A DNA stretch of 64,000 nt from contig NC_084802.1 in assembly GCF_963169125.1 (NCBI RefSeq), forward strand, positions 113,650,903 to 113,714,902, given 5' to 3'. The translations under genes were made by a program, and so were the position numbers. Below, piece after piece: positions 1 through 11,094 of this stretch; position 1 is the first letter of the stretch, and every line of letters starts with the position of its first letter. Below the pieces are notes generated by a model. That model was not told the origin of the DNA, searched no databases, and saw nothing but the letters and a program-made list of their open reading frames with translations. The stretch is from Humulus lupulus (Eukaryota > Streptophyta > Magnoliopsida > Rosales > Cannabaceae).

Positions 1-19
1 AAAAAATTGTTGTGCTACA
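1..19 (-). repeat. Start of gypsy-1 3' LTR
   Basis: The minus strand reads TGTAGCACAACAATTTTTT immediately after a polypurine tract. It is close to the start of the 5' LTR at 14865 (TGTAGCGCACCAAATTTTT). The rest of the LTR lies outside the window. Confidence 0.8.
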
Positions 20-1301
20 AGATACCCTCCTTAAAAGGAATTTGGTCCCGAAATTCTTTCTTACCAAATAATTTAGGGTATATTTCTCTCATGTCTTCCT
101 CCAACTCCCATGTTGCTTCTCGTTCTGTACTATTCTTCCACAGGACCTAACTAGTGGAATCCTTTTGGATCTCATTTCATTGATTACTTTTTCAATAACA
201 CACTCTGGCTGTTCATCATAACTCAGGTCCTGGTTCAGCTGTAACGGCTCGTAACTCTACACATGAGAGGGATCTGATAGATACTAATGCAACATCCTGA
301 TGTGAAAGGCGTTATGCATTTCAGCTAGTGCTGGGGGTAGTGCTAAACAGTAAGTGACTTGCCCTACTTTGTCCAAAATCTCAAATGGACCTAAATATCC
401 AGGGCTTAACTTCCCTTTCTTTCCAGAATGCATAACACCCTTCCTCGGTGAGACTTTCAATAATACAAACTCGCTCACTGAAAAGTCGATGTCTCTTTTC
501 TTCAGGTCAGTGTAGCTCTTTTGCCTACTCTGTGTGGTAAGCATCAATTGGAAAATCTTCTCAATCGCCTCACTGGATTCCCTAACTGCCTCAGGGACTA
601 AAATCTGTTTCTCCCCATCTTCATCCCAGTGTCAAGGAGATCTGCACTTGAGCCCATAAAGCATCTCATAGGGAGCCATCCCAATTGTAGATCGGTAATT
701 GTTATTATAAGAGAACTCCATTAATTGTAAGTATCGGTTCCAAGACTCTGAAAATTCCAAGGCACAGCATCTCAACATGTCCTCTAGAATTTGTATATGT
801 CCTCTAGATTGACAATTCCTCTGAGGATGAAACGCGGTGCTAAGATTTAGCCTTGATCCCATAGCTCTTTGTAGTCCCTTCCAAAAATTTGACGTGAATA
901 CTGACCCTCGACCAGAAACTATCGACTTTGGCACCCCATGAAGTCTCACTATCTCACTTAGATACAACTCTGCATATTGATCTGCCGAGTATGTCATCTT
1001 AACTGGCAGGAAATGGGTGGACTTAGTGAGCCTATCCACTATTACCCACACATAATCATGCTGCTTGGTGGTTCTAGGTAACCCTACAACAAAATCCAAT
1101 TCTATATCCTCCCATTTCCATTCAATAACGCAGAGAGGTTGAAGTAACCTTACTGGGCTTTGGTATTCTGCTTTGACCAGCTGGCGGGTCAAACATCTGG
1201 AAAAAAACTCAGCAATATCCATTTTCATTCCATGCCACCAATATAGCACTTTAAGGTTTTGGTACATCTTTGTGGACCCTAGGAGTAAGGAATAGGGGGT
1301 T
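15..1301 (-). pseudogene. gypsy-1 integrase, HHCC to group II chromodomain
   Basis: This would be the integrase that inserts element cDNA into the genome. From 1267 to 284 one frame is open except for a TGA at 629-631. It holds the core strands ELDFVVGLP, WVIVDRLTKSTHFLPV and YNNNYRSTIGMAPYE, then GPFEILDKVG of the C-terminal domain. Below 284 the frame has further stops and one frameshift near 145, after which the IPLV...TWELEEDMRE tail can be read. Damage is seen at key positions. The second catalytic Asp lies in SGRG where relatives have SDRD, the second zinc Cys is Arg (CLTRQ), and the HPGS histidine is Leu. The pol stop TAG (15-17) lies within the first bases of the LTR. The upstream part continues at 3209 beyond the solo LTR. 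Confidence 0.85.
20..38 (-). promoter_or_regulatory. Polypurine tract of gypsy-1
   Basis: The purine-rich stretch AAGGAGGGTATCT lies directly upstream of the 3' LTR on the minus strand. In LTR elements this tract primes plus-strand DNA synthesis. It is still inside the pol reading frame. Confidence 0.7.
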
Positions 1302-1306
1302 GTATG

Positions 1307-3208
1307 TGTTGGTTTTTATTGATCAAATCAGAGATTATATGCAGCGGAACAACAATCAAATTGTTAAATTAATCCCATAAGATTTCTATATCTACTTCTT
1401 CACATGCATATATATATTGAATCAAGGACATGAACAGAAAAATTACCTCAGGTCCTCCCTTGGTGCTATCTTTTCATAAGGCTAAATCCTCGAGATCTCA
1501 CACCAAGATCTTCCAAAATGTTCTCAGGCACATAAAGAACGAGTGTGGGCTCGCTATACAAATAATAGGCAATAACTATTTATCAGATATTCTCAACACA
1601 TGAGATCTGATAAAGTTTGGACATAGGTTTTGTGAAGAACAATGACCTTAGTTTTTGTCACTGTTCTCTTTCTCTGAGAGAGATTCCTAGATATTTTTCT
1701 ATCCCTGAAAAGTTATGTTCTGTGAAAAACTGATATCCAATATTTAATAATATCCAATATATTAAAATATTTGTTATTTTAAACAAATTCAAATAACTTT
1801 TCAGTTATCAGATTTTTGTTTAAATAATGATATTTTAATCATATTAAAATATCTCATTATTTATTTAATATTTAAATAACTAAAATTGTGGAATCAAGAG
1901 ACTGAGTAAACTTTCTTATGCGTGTAGCACAGTGCCTATGCAATGTGCCACACGTGTACCACATGCCTGTGATGGCATGTGATTTTTCCCAAGTTTTATT
2001 ATTATTTAAATACCAAAAATCCCAAAAATAAATTAATTCAAAATTAATTATATTTTTGTTAAATCAATTAATTAATTAATTAATTACACATAATTAAACA
2101 ATAATTATGTTTGATTCATAGAAAAAATATTTTACTTATCACATATGTCCTTTTTGCCCATTTTTTTGTATTTGCCTTTGACAGTGATTGTTTGAGCCAT
2201 TTCGGGGGCCATGGACCTATAACATTAAGCTCCAATAAATTGAAACTAAATAATTAAACTCGTTAATTATAATAGTTAATTTATTAATTCTGATATTACT
2301 CCACTATAAATTCATAATTGCACTCTTTATGTTATAGATATACTTTTACATAAATATTTTTCTTAAGTCGTCCATTGATATAACCATCTTACAATAGTTC
2401 AACCCTCTAATTAATTAGTTCATAAATTAGAATGGAAGAATTACCATTTAACCTTTCTAATTTACTTCTTATTCCTTAAGTACCATTAATTCACTAGTGA
2501 ATAATTAATCTATAATCTAATTATAGATTTGAGCTCAAAATCATTCAGTTCCAGAATTAACCCTTAAGGGAACTAATATACGATCCGTTAGGAAAGATTA
2601 GATTCCGTATTGTTCATACATGTTCCCAGCCATCCATGATAATAAATCTCCAAAACAAAAGTCATTAGCCTCATTCTTTGAAGAGACCTTAACGAATGAA
2701 TCAAAAGATTTAATAAACATGAACAGGAGTTCATGAACACTCAAGATTTAAGTTGATATATAAATGATCATCAGTTATGATATGAATTACAAGTCTTTAT
2801 TGTTAAATGGTTTTTGGATAAAGACTCTAATTCATATCGGTCCATGTCATATATAATCATATTATATAAAGCACATTTACCGAGATGTCTTTCCACATCA
2901 ATAATCCGAATCTAGATTATTTGTATCATTATGATACTCAGTAAACCGTACTTACAACTCCAATTAAAGAATTCCATAACTTTAATTTGTTGTTGTTGAC
3001 TATTTTTATATATTCATGTGATCTTAATTCTCTCATACTAATACAAGATCACATCCTCAATAATGAATATTGAATTTTTCTAATATTTTCAAAATTATTC
3101 AAACAATAATTTAACAATCTAAATATAACAATAATAATAAACTATTGTATTTATTTATTCATTGAAAAAACAAATGTATTTGCATGCTTTTAGGACACAC
3201 TCCTAACA
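1307..3208 (-). repeat. Copia solo LTR inserted in gypsy-1 integrase
   Basis: This 1902-bp block starts TGTTGG and ends CCTAACA. It is flanked by perfect 5-bp duplications GTATG (1302-1306 and 3209-3213). Removing the block and one duplication rejoins the integrase zinc-finger region. The internal sequence around 2210-2240 and 2620-2700 resembles the LTRs of copia A and B in the same minus orientation, but it is a different subfamily. No internal coding region is present, so it is a solo LTR left by unequal recombination. Confidence 0.85.
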
Positions 3209-3457
3209 GTATGCACCCATTTCATAATACTTTCCTTAATCTCAACATTATAAGGCACACAAATCCTATCCTTGTATCGTAGCAATCCACCATTGGACAT
3301 TGTGAAGTCACTGCTACCGCTTTCTTGTACCAAAGCCTCTTGCTTCATTAGGGCGTCATCCACTTTCTGCCCTTCTCGAATTTTTTTCAGTAGGGAGGAT
3401 TGTAATGTGAGGTTTGCTAGGTTTCCTGTCACAAGTTCGATGCCGACATTTTTAATC
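3209..3457 (-). pseudogene. gypsy-1 pol segment between RNase H and integrase
   Basis: This stretch bridges RNase H and the integrase zinc finger. It reads NVGIELVTGNLANLTLQ, then a charged linker, then GGLLRYKDRICVP. That last motif is typical of the segment just before the HHCC finger of Tekay-like integrases. The frame is open throughout. It lies between the solo LTR (ends 3208) and copia C (starts 3458). Its upstream partner is at 10415, where the frame ends MPLQKE. It is a genuine coding remnant, only fragmented by insertion. Confidence 0.85.
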
Positions 3458-4081
3458 TGTTATATTATTTTGTAATATAATGTAATATTATATTATATTA
3501 TAATATAATGTTTTAGATTAAATAAATGTGACAAAGAGTGTCACATATTGTAACATATAATAGAGAGTTACAATATTTAGATATATGAGATGTATCCAAA
3601 TATGTAACATATTTGGTGTTACAAATTTGTAACTTCCAAATATTACCCTTTATTGTGTAAATTTGGTGTTACACAATATTGTGATGAATTTCATAAAGTC
3701 ATATGTGAAATGGTTGTTAGAGATATGATTTTAACCCCAATAATGTGTTTTGGGGGTAACAAAATCAATTGGGAGGGTTTAGAACCGTTTGGAAAAACAA
3801 CACAAATTGGTGTGCTGAAACTGGGCTGTGGCTGGGGCCACTGAATGATGGTGGCCGCGGCCTGGGGGACAGAGAGCAGTGGCCGCGACCACTGATGTCC
3901 CTAGCCGCGGCCACAGATGCATTTCAGGCCAATTTTTCAGTTTTTTCCAAATATGTTGAATGGTTCCAAAAACCCAAATAACTCCCAAATCTCATTTTTA
4001 ATTCCATAATAATCCAATTAATCATTGGTAGTAGCCATGGGGGTTGGTGGAATTTGAAATTCAAAGGGTGTCTCTAAACTC

Positions 4082-4089
4082 TATAAATA
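4082..4089 (+). promoter_or_regulatory. TATA box of copia C 5' LTR
   Basis: TATAAATA in the context CTCTATAAATAGGAG, about 540 bp before the LTR end. The same motif is at 9872-9879 in the 3' LTR. It is the probable Pol II promoter of the element. Confidence 0.7.
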
Positions 4090-4364
4090 GGAGCCTATAG
4101 CTCACTTGAAAGATACAACATTTCTATCCATTAGAGCACTTGCCTAGAAACACGCTTGATAATTCCATAAAGCATTTCCAATATCTGAGAGAGATCTTTT
4201 AGTGCTTGAGTGAGGGGGAAATAAGCTTTTGGACAAAGATTTTAAACCTTGTTCAAGTTGGTGATCCCCAACACTCTTCACTTAGGTTGTGTAAGTGAGA
4301 GTTTACTTTTGCTTTTGTTCTTACTTTTTACACTATTGCTTTTCTTCTTATTCTCTTCTTCTAT

Positions 4365-4580
4365 TTACTTGTAACCTTTGTTTAGAGTTGTAATCTTGTT
4401 TTCTTTTGTTTGAAACACCTTTACTTTACTTGTAATTTTTTGCTTAGAGTTGTATTATTCACTATTCTCTTCTTCTTCTTCTTATTTTCCTTGTTTATTT
4501 GTATTTTTCATTTATAGAGTTGTAACTCTTTTTAATCAATCATTATTTATTTGTAATATATTGCATAGAGTTGTATTTTC
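4365..4580 (+). repeat. Degenerate tandem repeats in copia C R/U5 region
   Basis: At least four imperfect units of about 60-70 bp contain a TTTGTAA-like segment and TAGAGTTGTA. They lie downstream of the TATA box and are repeated in the 3' LTR at about 10155-10370. Confidence 0.6.
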
Positions 4581-4646
4581 TTACCATTTCAATTGAGGCA
4601 AAAACTAATTTTCCTAACATTCAAAATCTTACCCTTGTTTGTTTCA

Positions 4647-5390
4647 ATGGAAGGTGAGACCATCAAGATAATGAATCAAGTCCTAGTGAGGTTGGATAGG
4701 TTTGATGGGTCCAATTTCACTAGATGGCAAGACAAGGTAAGGGTTCTTTTGACCACTCTCACAATCGCCTAAATTCTAGAATCCACTCTAGAACCTTTCC
4801 CAACACCATTGTACAAAGACACTCCCAAGGAGGTGGAAAAAAGAAGGAAGAGGGAGGAGGACAATCTCCTTTGTAAGGGTCATATCCTCAACGCCCCTTT
4901 CGATAGGCTCTATGACCTCTACATCAACACCAAATCGGCCAAGGAGATATGGGATGCACTTGAGACAAAGTTCAAGGCGGAAGAGGAAGGTGCAAAAAAG
5001 TTTTTGATATCTCAGTACTTTGATTTCAATTTTTTTGGTGATAAACCTATTCTTCCTCAAATACATGAATTGCAAATAATTGTTAACAAATTTAAAGGGT
5101 TAAAGATTGAGCTTCCCGAGGCCTTTCAAGTTGGTGCTATAGTGGCTAAATTACCACCAACTTGGAAGAGATATAGGAAAACAATCCTTCATAAAAAAGA
5201 GGATTATTCTTTGGAGGAAATCCAAAAACATATTTGAATCGAGGAGGAATCAATATGTAGAAATAAACTTGTGGAGGGGTCTAATGGAGAGACTTTGAAA
5301 GCAAATGCGGTGTCACAACGAAAACATTCCAAAAACAAAGGGAAAAAGGGTAACGAGAAACCTTTGGGGTCCAAAAACCAACCCAAACAA
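4647..5390 (+). pseudogene. copia C gag (N-terminal and capsid part)
   Basis: Gag forms the virus-like particle that encloses element RNA. The ATG at 4647 lies only 27 bases after the LTR. It is followed by RFDGSNFTRWQDK, the typical gag start of plant copia elements. The capsid region (LNAPFDRLYDLYINTKSAKEIWDALE, then LPPTWKRYRKTILHKKEDYSLEEI) is well preserved. There is a TAA at 4770-4772 and a TGA at 5235-5237, both compatible with C-to-T changes of Gln and Arg codons. A frameshift near 5390 moves reading into the frame of the zinc knuckle. The product would be truncated unless these are bypassed. Confidence 0.85.
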
Positions 5391-6915
5391 GTTTAAGGGT
5401 GAGAAAGGTCCTTGCTTTGTGTGTGGGAAAAAGGGTCACTATGCTAGAGAGTGTAGGCATAGAAAAGACCAACAAGGACCTAAGGTGAATGCGACTCAAG
5501 AGGAAAACATAGTTTCTACCCTTAGTGAGGTGAATGCGGTCCAAGGCAAGGTGAAAGGGTGGTGGTATGATACATGTGCCACCGTCCATGTCACCTATGA
5601 CAAGTCATTGTTCAAGACCTTTGAAGAGTCAAAGGGCAACCATGAGATTCAAATGGGCAATGAGGGCAAATCCAAGATACTTGGCAAAGGTACCATTGAA
5701 GTCTTTTTCACCTCCGGCAAGAAAGTTACATTAGTAAATGTACATTATGTTCCCGAAATGAGTAGAAACTTGGTAAGTGGTGATTTGCTTGGCAAGCCCA
5801 ACATTAAAGCTGTTTTTGAGTCCAGTAAACTTATACTTACCAAATCAAATGTATTTTTGGGAAAGGGGTACTCTTGTGAGGGTATAGTTAAATTGTGCAC
5901 AAATGATATAACTTTCAATGTTATCAATAAAACTGTTAATTCTGTCTATATTGTTGAGTATGATTCTTTATTTTTGTGGCATCTTAGACTATTGCATATA
6001 GGTTTTTCAACCATGAAAAGAGTAGTAAAATATGGTATGATTGCATGCAATATAAAAAACTATGCTAAATGTGAAACATGTGTTAAGGCAAAAATGATTA
6101 AGAAGCCATTACCTAGTGTAGAAAGATCATCTAATTTACTAGATTTAATCCATAGTGATCTTTGTGAATTAAATGGTGTTTTAACTAGAGGTGGTAAAAG
6201 GTATTTTCTTACATTTATAGATGATTTTCGTAGATATACCTATGTGTTTCTTTTAAAGCATAAAGATGAAACTTTTGATGCTTTTAAATTGTATAAATTA
6301 GAAGTTGAAAATCAACTAAATAAAAAGATTAAGGTGTTAAGAAGTGATAGAGGAGGAGAGTACTTCTATAATGAATTCAATACATTTTGTGAAGAAAATG
6401 GTATAATTCATGAGTGCACCGCACCTTATACACCACAACACAATGGTGTTTCCGAAAGGAAAAATATGACTTATCTAGAGATGATAAATTCTATGTTGGT
6501 GTTTTCTAAGTTAAATCTCAACTTATGGGGTGAAGCGTTATTAACAGCTTGTCACATTCTTAATTGAATACCGATGAATAAAAATGAGATATCTCCATAT
6601 GAGATATGGAAAGGAAGAAAACCCAACATAGGGTACTTCAAAGTGTGGGGGTTTCTTGCATATTGCAAGACAAACGAACCTAATAGAACAAGTTAGGTTC
6701 AAGAGCCATAAAGTGTGCTTTTTGTTGGTTATGCCAACAATAGTAAAACTTATAGGCTATTAGACTTAGAGTCTAATATTGTTATTGAATCTAGAGAAGT
6801 TGAATTTTTTGAGAATATGTTATGTGACAACAATTCTCAAGCTTCAACATCTATAAAGGAGAATTTGTTATATGAGAACAATTCTCAAGCTTCTACATCC
6901 AAAGTTGATTCTTAA
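5391..6915 (+). pseudogene. copia C gag zinc knuckle, protease and integrase
   Basis: The frame is open from 5391 to 6567. It opens with a CCHC knuckle (CFVCGKKGHYAREC), then the aspartic protease site WWYDTCATVHV, where Cys replaces the usual Gly of DTGAT. The integrase follows: HHCC finger (WHLRLLH...CETC), first Asp in HSDLC, second in RSDRGGEY, and Glu in VSERKN. All three catalytic residues of the DDE triad are present. A TGA ends the frame at 6565. Reading continues in the same frame (PYEIWKGRKPN) with two more stops near 6694 and 6709, then FVGYANNSKTYRLLD, the end of the integrase C-terminal region. The altered protease and the stops suggest no working polyprotein. Confidence 0.85.
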
Positions 6916-7075
6916 GAGGAGAATTCTCGAAAGAATGTAAAGCAACCCTTTGAACTTAGCAGAAGTCAAAGACTTAAAAATCATAAAAGTCTAGTAGTGG
7001 ATGAGATAGATTCTCAACGAATTTCATTCTACATGGTAGAAGGAAATAGAGAGGAAGTCATTATGAAAATTCCTA

Positions 7076-8650
7076 TTGTACTTCTCGTTGAGGATGATGC
7101 TAAGACATTATAGAGAAGCTATGCAATTGAGATATAGTGCATTTTGGAAAGAAGGCATCAATGATGAGATGGATTCCATTCTTTCCAAGAACACTTGGGA
7201 ATTGGTAGACCTCCCACCGGGGTCTAAGCCAATTGGGTGTAAGTGGGTATTTAGGAGAAAATACCACACTGATGGCACTATTCAAACCTTTAAAGCTAGA
7301 TTAGTAGCAAAAGGGTTTAGGCAAAAAGAGGGTATCGATTATTTCGATACATATGCGCCTGTTGCAAGAACAACTTCTATAAGAATTTTGTTCGCTTTAG
7401 CTTCTACACACAACTTGTATGTTCATCAAATGGATGTCAAAATTGCATTCCTTAATGGTGACCTCAATGAGGAGGTCTATATAGAACAACCCAAAGGGTT
7501 TGTCCTACCAAAATATGAACATAAAGTATGTAGACTTGTAAAATCCTTATATGGATTGAAACAAGCTCCTAAGCAATGGCATGAGAAATTTGATCAAGCC
7601 ATCATGTCTAATGGGTTTAGACATAACAATGGAGAAAAATGTTTGTATTCCAAAACTTGTAAGGGATATGTGATCATTGTTTGCTTATATGTGGATGACA
7701 TGCTTATTCTAAGTGATAACATGAAAAGGATAGAAGAAACTAAGAGGTTTCTATCATCAACCTTCAAGATGAAAGATCTTGGAGAAGTTGACACCATACT
7801 TGGTATCAAAGTAAAGAAACATAGTGTGCGTTTTGCGTTGGGTCAAGCCCACTATGTTGAGAAAGTATTGAACAAATTTAACCATCTCAAGGTTAAAGAT
7901 GCCAATACTCCATTCGATCATAGTGTAAAAGTAGAGAAGAATGAAGGAAGAGCGGTGGCTCAATTGGAGTACACTAGTGCTATAGGGAGTCTAATGTACG
8001 TTGCCCAATGTACAAGACCTGATATAGCATTTGCGGTAAGAAAACTTAGTAGGTTTACAAGTAATCCAAGTGTGGATCACTGGAAGGCGATTGGAAGAGT
8101 CCTAGGTTATCTTAAGAAAACCAAAGGACTAAGCCTTCACTACTCCAAATTTCCTTCAATCTTAGAAGGATATACAGATGCAAGTTGGATATCCAATCTT
8201 GGGGACAACTTGTCCACAACTGGTTGGGTATTTACACTTGGTGGAGGTGCAATTTCTTGGGGTTCCAAGAAACAAACCTGTATATCTCATTCCACTATGG
8301 AAGCAGAGTTTATAGCTCTAGCTGCTACCGGCAAAGAGGCCGAATGGTTAAGGGATCTGTTAATAGAGATACCCCTAATCAAAGTGAATGTATCCACTAT
8401 ATCGATACAATGTGATAGCCAAGCGACATTGGCTAGAGCATACAGCGGAGTGTATAATGGGAAGTCTAGACATATTAGTCTAAGACATGGATATGCAAGA
8501 GAGTTTATTCAAAGAGGAGTCATCTCAATATCCTATGTGAGAACAAGTGAAAATCTGGCGGATCCTTTCACTAAGCCACTAACGAGGGATTTAATGGCTA
8601 CATCATCTCGAGGGATGGGACTTAAACTCCATAAAGAGATTCATGATTGA
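7076..8650 (+). CDS. copia C reverse transcriptase-RNase H
   Basis: Copies element RNA into DNA and degrades the RNA strand. The 524-codon open frame starts inside pol, and no true start codon is expected for a polyprotein domain. The first 20 or so codons may be out of the original frame. RT motifs run from [19 protein letters not shown] and [10 protein letters not shown] to [29 protein letters not shown] and the catalytic YVDDML (about residue 206). RNase H follows, with [17 protein letters not shown] and CDSQATL, and the frame ends after FTKPL. All catalytic Asp residues are visible and there are no stops. It is the least damaged element gene in the window. Confidence 0.9.
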   Translation: MYFSLRMMLRHYREAMQLRYSAFWKEGINDEMDSILSKNTWELVDLPPGSKPIGCKWVFRRKYHTDGTIQTFKARLVAKGFRQKEGIDYFDTYAPVARTTSIRILFALASTHNLYVHQMDVKIAFLNGDLNEEVYIEQPKGFVLPKYEHKVCRLVKSLYGLKQAPKQWHEKFDQAIMSNGFRHNNGEKCLYSKTCKGYVIIVCLYVDDMLILSDNMKRIEETKRFLSSTFKMKDLGEVDTILGIKVKKHSVRFALGQAHYVEKVLNKFNHLKVKDANTPFDHSVKVEKNEGRAVAQLEYTSAIGSLMYVAQCTRPDIAFAVRKLSRFTSNPSVDHWKAIGRVLGYLKKTKGLSLHYSKFPSILEGYTDASWISNLGDNLSTTGWVFTLGGGAISWGSKKQTCISHSTMEAEFIALAATGKEAEWLRDLLIEIPLIKVNVSTISIQCDSQATLARAYSGVYNGKSRHISLRHGYAREFIQRGVISISYVRTSENLADPFTKPLTRDLMATSSRGMGLKLHKEIHD

Positions 8651-9247
8651 TGGTAACCTATCTTAACACTAGTTATTCAACTAGTGTTAGGTTCAATAGA
8701 TAACAACAAGTCAATCAAGTAAATAATAGTTGTACTCAAAACAAGTCCTATCTGAGATATTGAGTACTTGTGAGTTACCAAGTTGAGGGTTAAAACCGAA
8801 AGGTTTTTTAATAGAATTCAGTCTTGTGAAGACAAGTATTTTTGGTAACAAATTATTGTAAGAATTCTACCTATGTGGTGCCGCCTCTCATGAGAATTGA
8901 GAGTATTCTCAAGAACGTCCATGAATGGAAACTGCACATGGCCATTAACGGTGCAAATTGAGACATAGAGGTCTCAAGTGAACATCGCAAAGGTGTGTGT
9001 GTTATCACCAATTTGTTATCATGAAAAGATGGTTCAATGCCTAGTGCAACCAAATTTTCGAAAAATTTTGTGATAATTACACTATAGTAAAGTTCAAGTT
9101 GAAAAACACTTTGCTTTATGCACTAATGCAATGACTCCTATAAAAGAGAGTTGTTATTTAATCAAGTGGGGGATATGTTATATTTTAAAATATAATGATT
9201 GATTAAATAAGTGTTACAATAGATAACTATTTAATCTAGTAGGGGAA
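8651..9247 (+). other. copia C 3' non-coding region and polypurine tract
   Basis: No coding is seen after the pol stop at 8648-8650. It holds a 10-bp hairpin (8664-8689). Two purine-rich tracts precede LTR-like TGTTATATT or TGCTATATT sequence: GTGGGGGATA near 9168 and AGTAGGGGAA at 9238-9247. The second abuts the real 3' LTR, so the first looks like a duplicated or older boundary. Confidence 0.6.
8664..8689. other. Perfect 10-bp inverted repeat after copia C pol
   Basis: TAACACTAGT and ACTAGTGTTA are separated by six bases (TATTCA). The repeat lies 14 bp after the RNase H stop codon. It could form a hairpin in the element RNA. Function is unknown. Confidence 0.7.
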
Positions 9248-10409
9248 TGCTATATTATTTTATAATATAATGTAATATTATATTATATTATAATATAATG
9301 TAATATTATATTATAATATAATGTTTTAGATTAAATAAATGTGACAAAGAGTGTCACATATTGTAACATATAATAGAGAGTTACAATATTTAGATATATG
9401 AGATATATCCAAATATGTAACATATTTGGTGTTACAAATTTGTAACTTCCAAATATTACCCTTTATTGTGTAAATTTGGTGTTACATAATATTGTGATGA
9501 ATTTCATAAAGTCATATGTGAAATGGCTGTTAGAGATATGATTTTAACCCCAATAATGTGTTTTGGGGGTTACAAAATCAATTAGGAGAGTTTAGAACCG
9601 TTTGGAAAAATAGCACAAATTGGTGTGCTGAAACTGGGCTGTGGCCGCGGCCTGGGGGACAGAGAGCAGTGGCCGCGACCACTGATGTCCCTAGCCGCGG
9701 CCACAGATGCATTTCAGGCCAATTTTTCAGTTTTTTCCAAATATGTTGAATGGTTCCAAAAACCCAAATAACTCCCAAATCTCATTTTTAATTCCATAAT
9801 AATCCAATTAATCATTGGTAGTAGCCATGGGGGTTGGTGGAATTTGAAATTCAAAGGGTGTCTCTAAACTCTATAAATAGGAGCCTATAGCTCACTTGAA
9901 AGATACAACAATTCTATCCATTAGAACACTTGCCTAGAAACACGCTTGATAATTCCATAAAGCATTTCCAATATCTGAGAGAGATCTTTTAGTGCTTGAG
10001 TGAGGGGGAAATAAGCTTTTGGACAAAGATTTTAAACCTTGTTCAAGTTGGTGATCCCCAACACTCTTCACTTAGGTTGTGTAAGTGAGAGTTTACTTTT
10101 GCTTTTGTTCTTACTTTTTACACTATTGCTTTTCTTCTTATTCTCTTCTTCTATTTACTTGTAACCTTTGTTTAGAGTTGTAATCTTGTTTTCTTTTGTT
10201 TGAAACACCTTTACTTTACTTGTAATTTTTTGCTTAGAGTTGTATTATTCACTATTCTCTTCTTCTTCTTCTTATTTTCCTTGTTTATTTGTATTTTTCA
10301 GTTATAGAGTTGTAACTCTTTTTAATCAATCATTATTTATTTGTAATATATTTCATAGAGTTGTATTTTCTTACCATTTCCATTGAGGAAAAAACTAATT
10401 TTCCTAACA
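9248..10409 (+). repeat. copia C 3' LTR
   Basis: It is 1162 bp, the same length as the 5' LTR. It starts TGCTATATT directly after a polypurine tract and ends CCTAACA before TAGTC. It carries an additional 23-bp AT-rich unit and lacks 23 bp of the GC-rich block, apparently lost between two GTGGC repeats. The TATA box is at 9872-9879. Confidence 0.92.
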
Positions 10410-10414
10410 TAGTC

Positions 10415-11094
10415 TCCTTCTGAAGAGGCATCTCTATTGTATGTAGTGCTAAGACATTCCCATGTCCCCGCCTACTCAATGCATCTGCAACTACATTGGC
10501 CTTGCTTGGGTGGTATAGAATCTCACAATCATAGTCCTTCACTAAATCCAACCACCTTTGCTGCCTCATATTCAGTTCCTTTTGCATGAAGAAGTACTTT
10601 AGACTTTCATGGTTAGTGTAGATTTCGCACTTGTACCCATATAGGTGATGTCTCCATATCTTTAGTGTGAACACCACTGCTACCAAGTCAAGAACATGAG
10701 TGGGATATCGTTGTTCATAGTCTTTGAGTTGTCTGGAAGAATAAGATACTACCTTCCCATCTTGCATTAACACACACCCTAAGCCATTCTTTGATGCGTC
10801 ACAATACACCAAAAATTTCTCACCCTCTGTGGGAACACAAAGAATAGGCGCAGAAATCAACTTATCCTTCATGGTTCCAAAGCATTCTTCACATTTCTCA
10901 GTCCATGCAAACTTCTGATGTTTGCGGGTTAAGTTGGTTAAGGGTATGGCGATCTTTGAGAAACCCTGAATGAGCTTCCTATAATAACCCGCCAATCTTA
11001 AGAAGCTTCGAATTTCTGAGGCATTATTCGATTGGCGCCAGTCTCTAATGGCCTCCATCTTTGATGGATCTACTGCTATCCCATTCTTTGACAC
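10415..11094 (-). pseudogene. gypsy-1 RT thumb and RNase H
   Basis: RNase H removes RNA from the RNA-DNA hybrid. The open frame starts with the RT connection ([29 protein letters not shown]). RNase H follows: [17 protein letters not shown], then [34 protein letters not shown] and [13 protein letters not shown]. Against the family pattern the catalytic Glu is Asp (THVLDL) and the third Asp is Asn (TNHES), so activity is probably lost. The frame ends at the copia C insertion (10410-10414 is the target duplication), and the continuation is at 3457. The upstream RT part is joined by a frameshift near 11105. Confidence 0.85.

Larger units (their letters stand above)
3458..4619 (+). repeat. copia C 5' LTR
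   Basis: This LTR has an AT-rich U3 (ATATAATGTAATATTATATT repeats), a GC-rich block with GGCCGCGGCC motifs (about 3825-3920), and a TATA box at 4082. Downstream are several degenerate copies of TAGAGTTGTA about 60 bases apart (4380-4575). It ends CCTAACA. Relative to the 3' LTR it lacks 23 bp in the AT-rich block and has 23 extra bp in the GC-rich block. Confidence 0.92.
3458..10409 (+). mobile_element. copia C: complete Ty1/copia retrotransposon
   Basis: The element is 6952 bp, with two 1162-bp LTRs, gag, protease, integrase, reverse transcriptase and RNase H in Ty1/copia order on the plus strand. It begins TGTTATATT and ends CCTAACA. The flanks TAATC (3453-3457) and TAGTC (10410-10414) are a target duplication with one change. 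It is inserted antisense into the gypsy-1 pol. LTR divergence is about 1.5% by eye, excluding two 23-bp indels, so it is the youngest full-length element here. Gag and the protease-integrase part carry stops and frameshifts, while the RT-RNase H frame is intact. A non-autonomous, recently active copy is the best reading. Confidence 0.92.

Noticed and set aside
5281..5589. Minus-strand frame opposite the copia C zinc knuckle
   Set aside because: Shadow of the gag-pol frame on the other strand.
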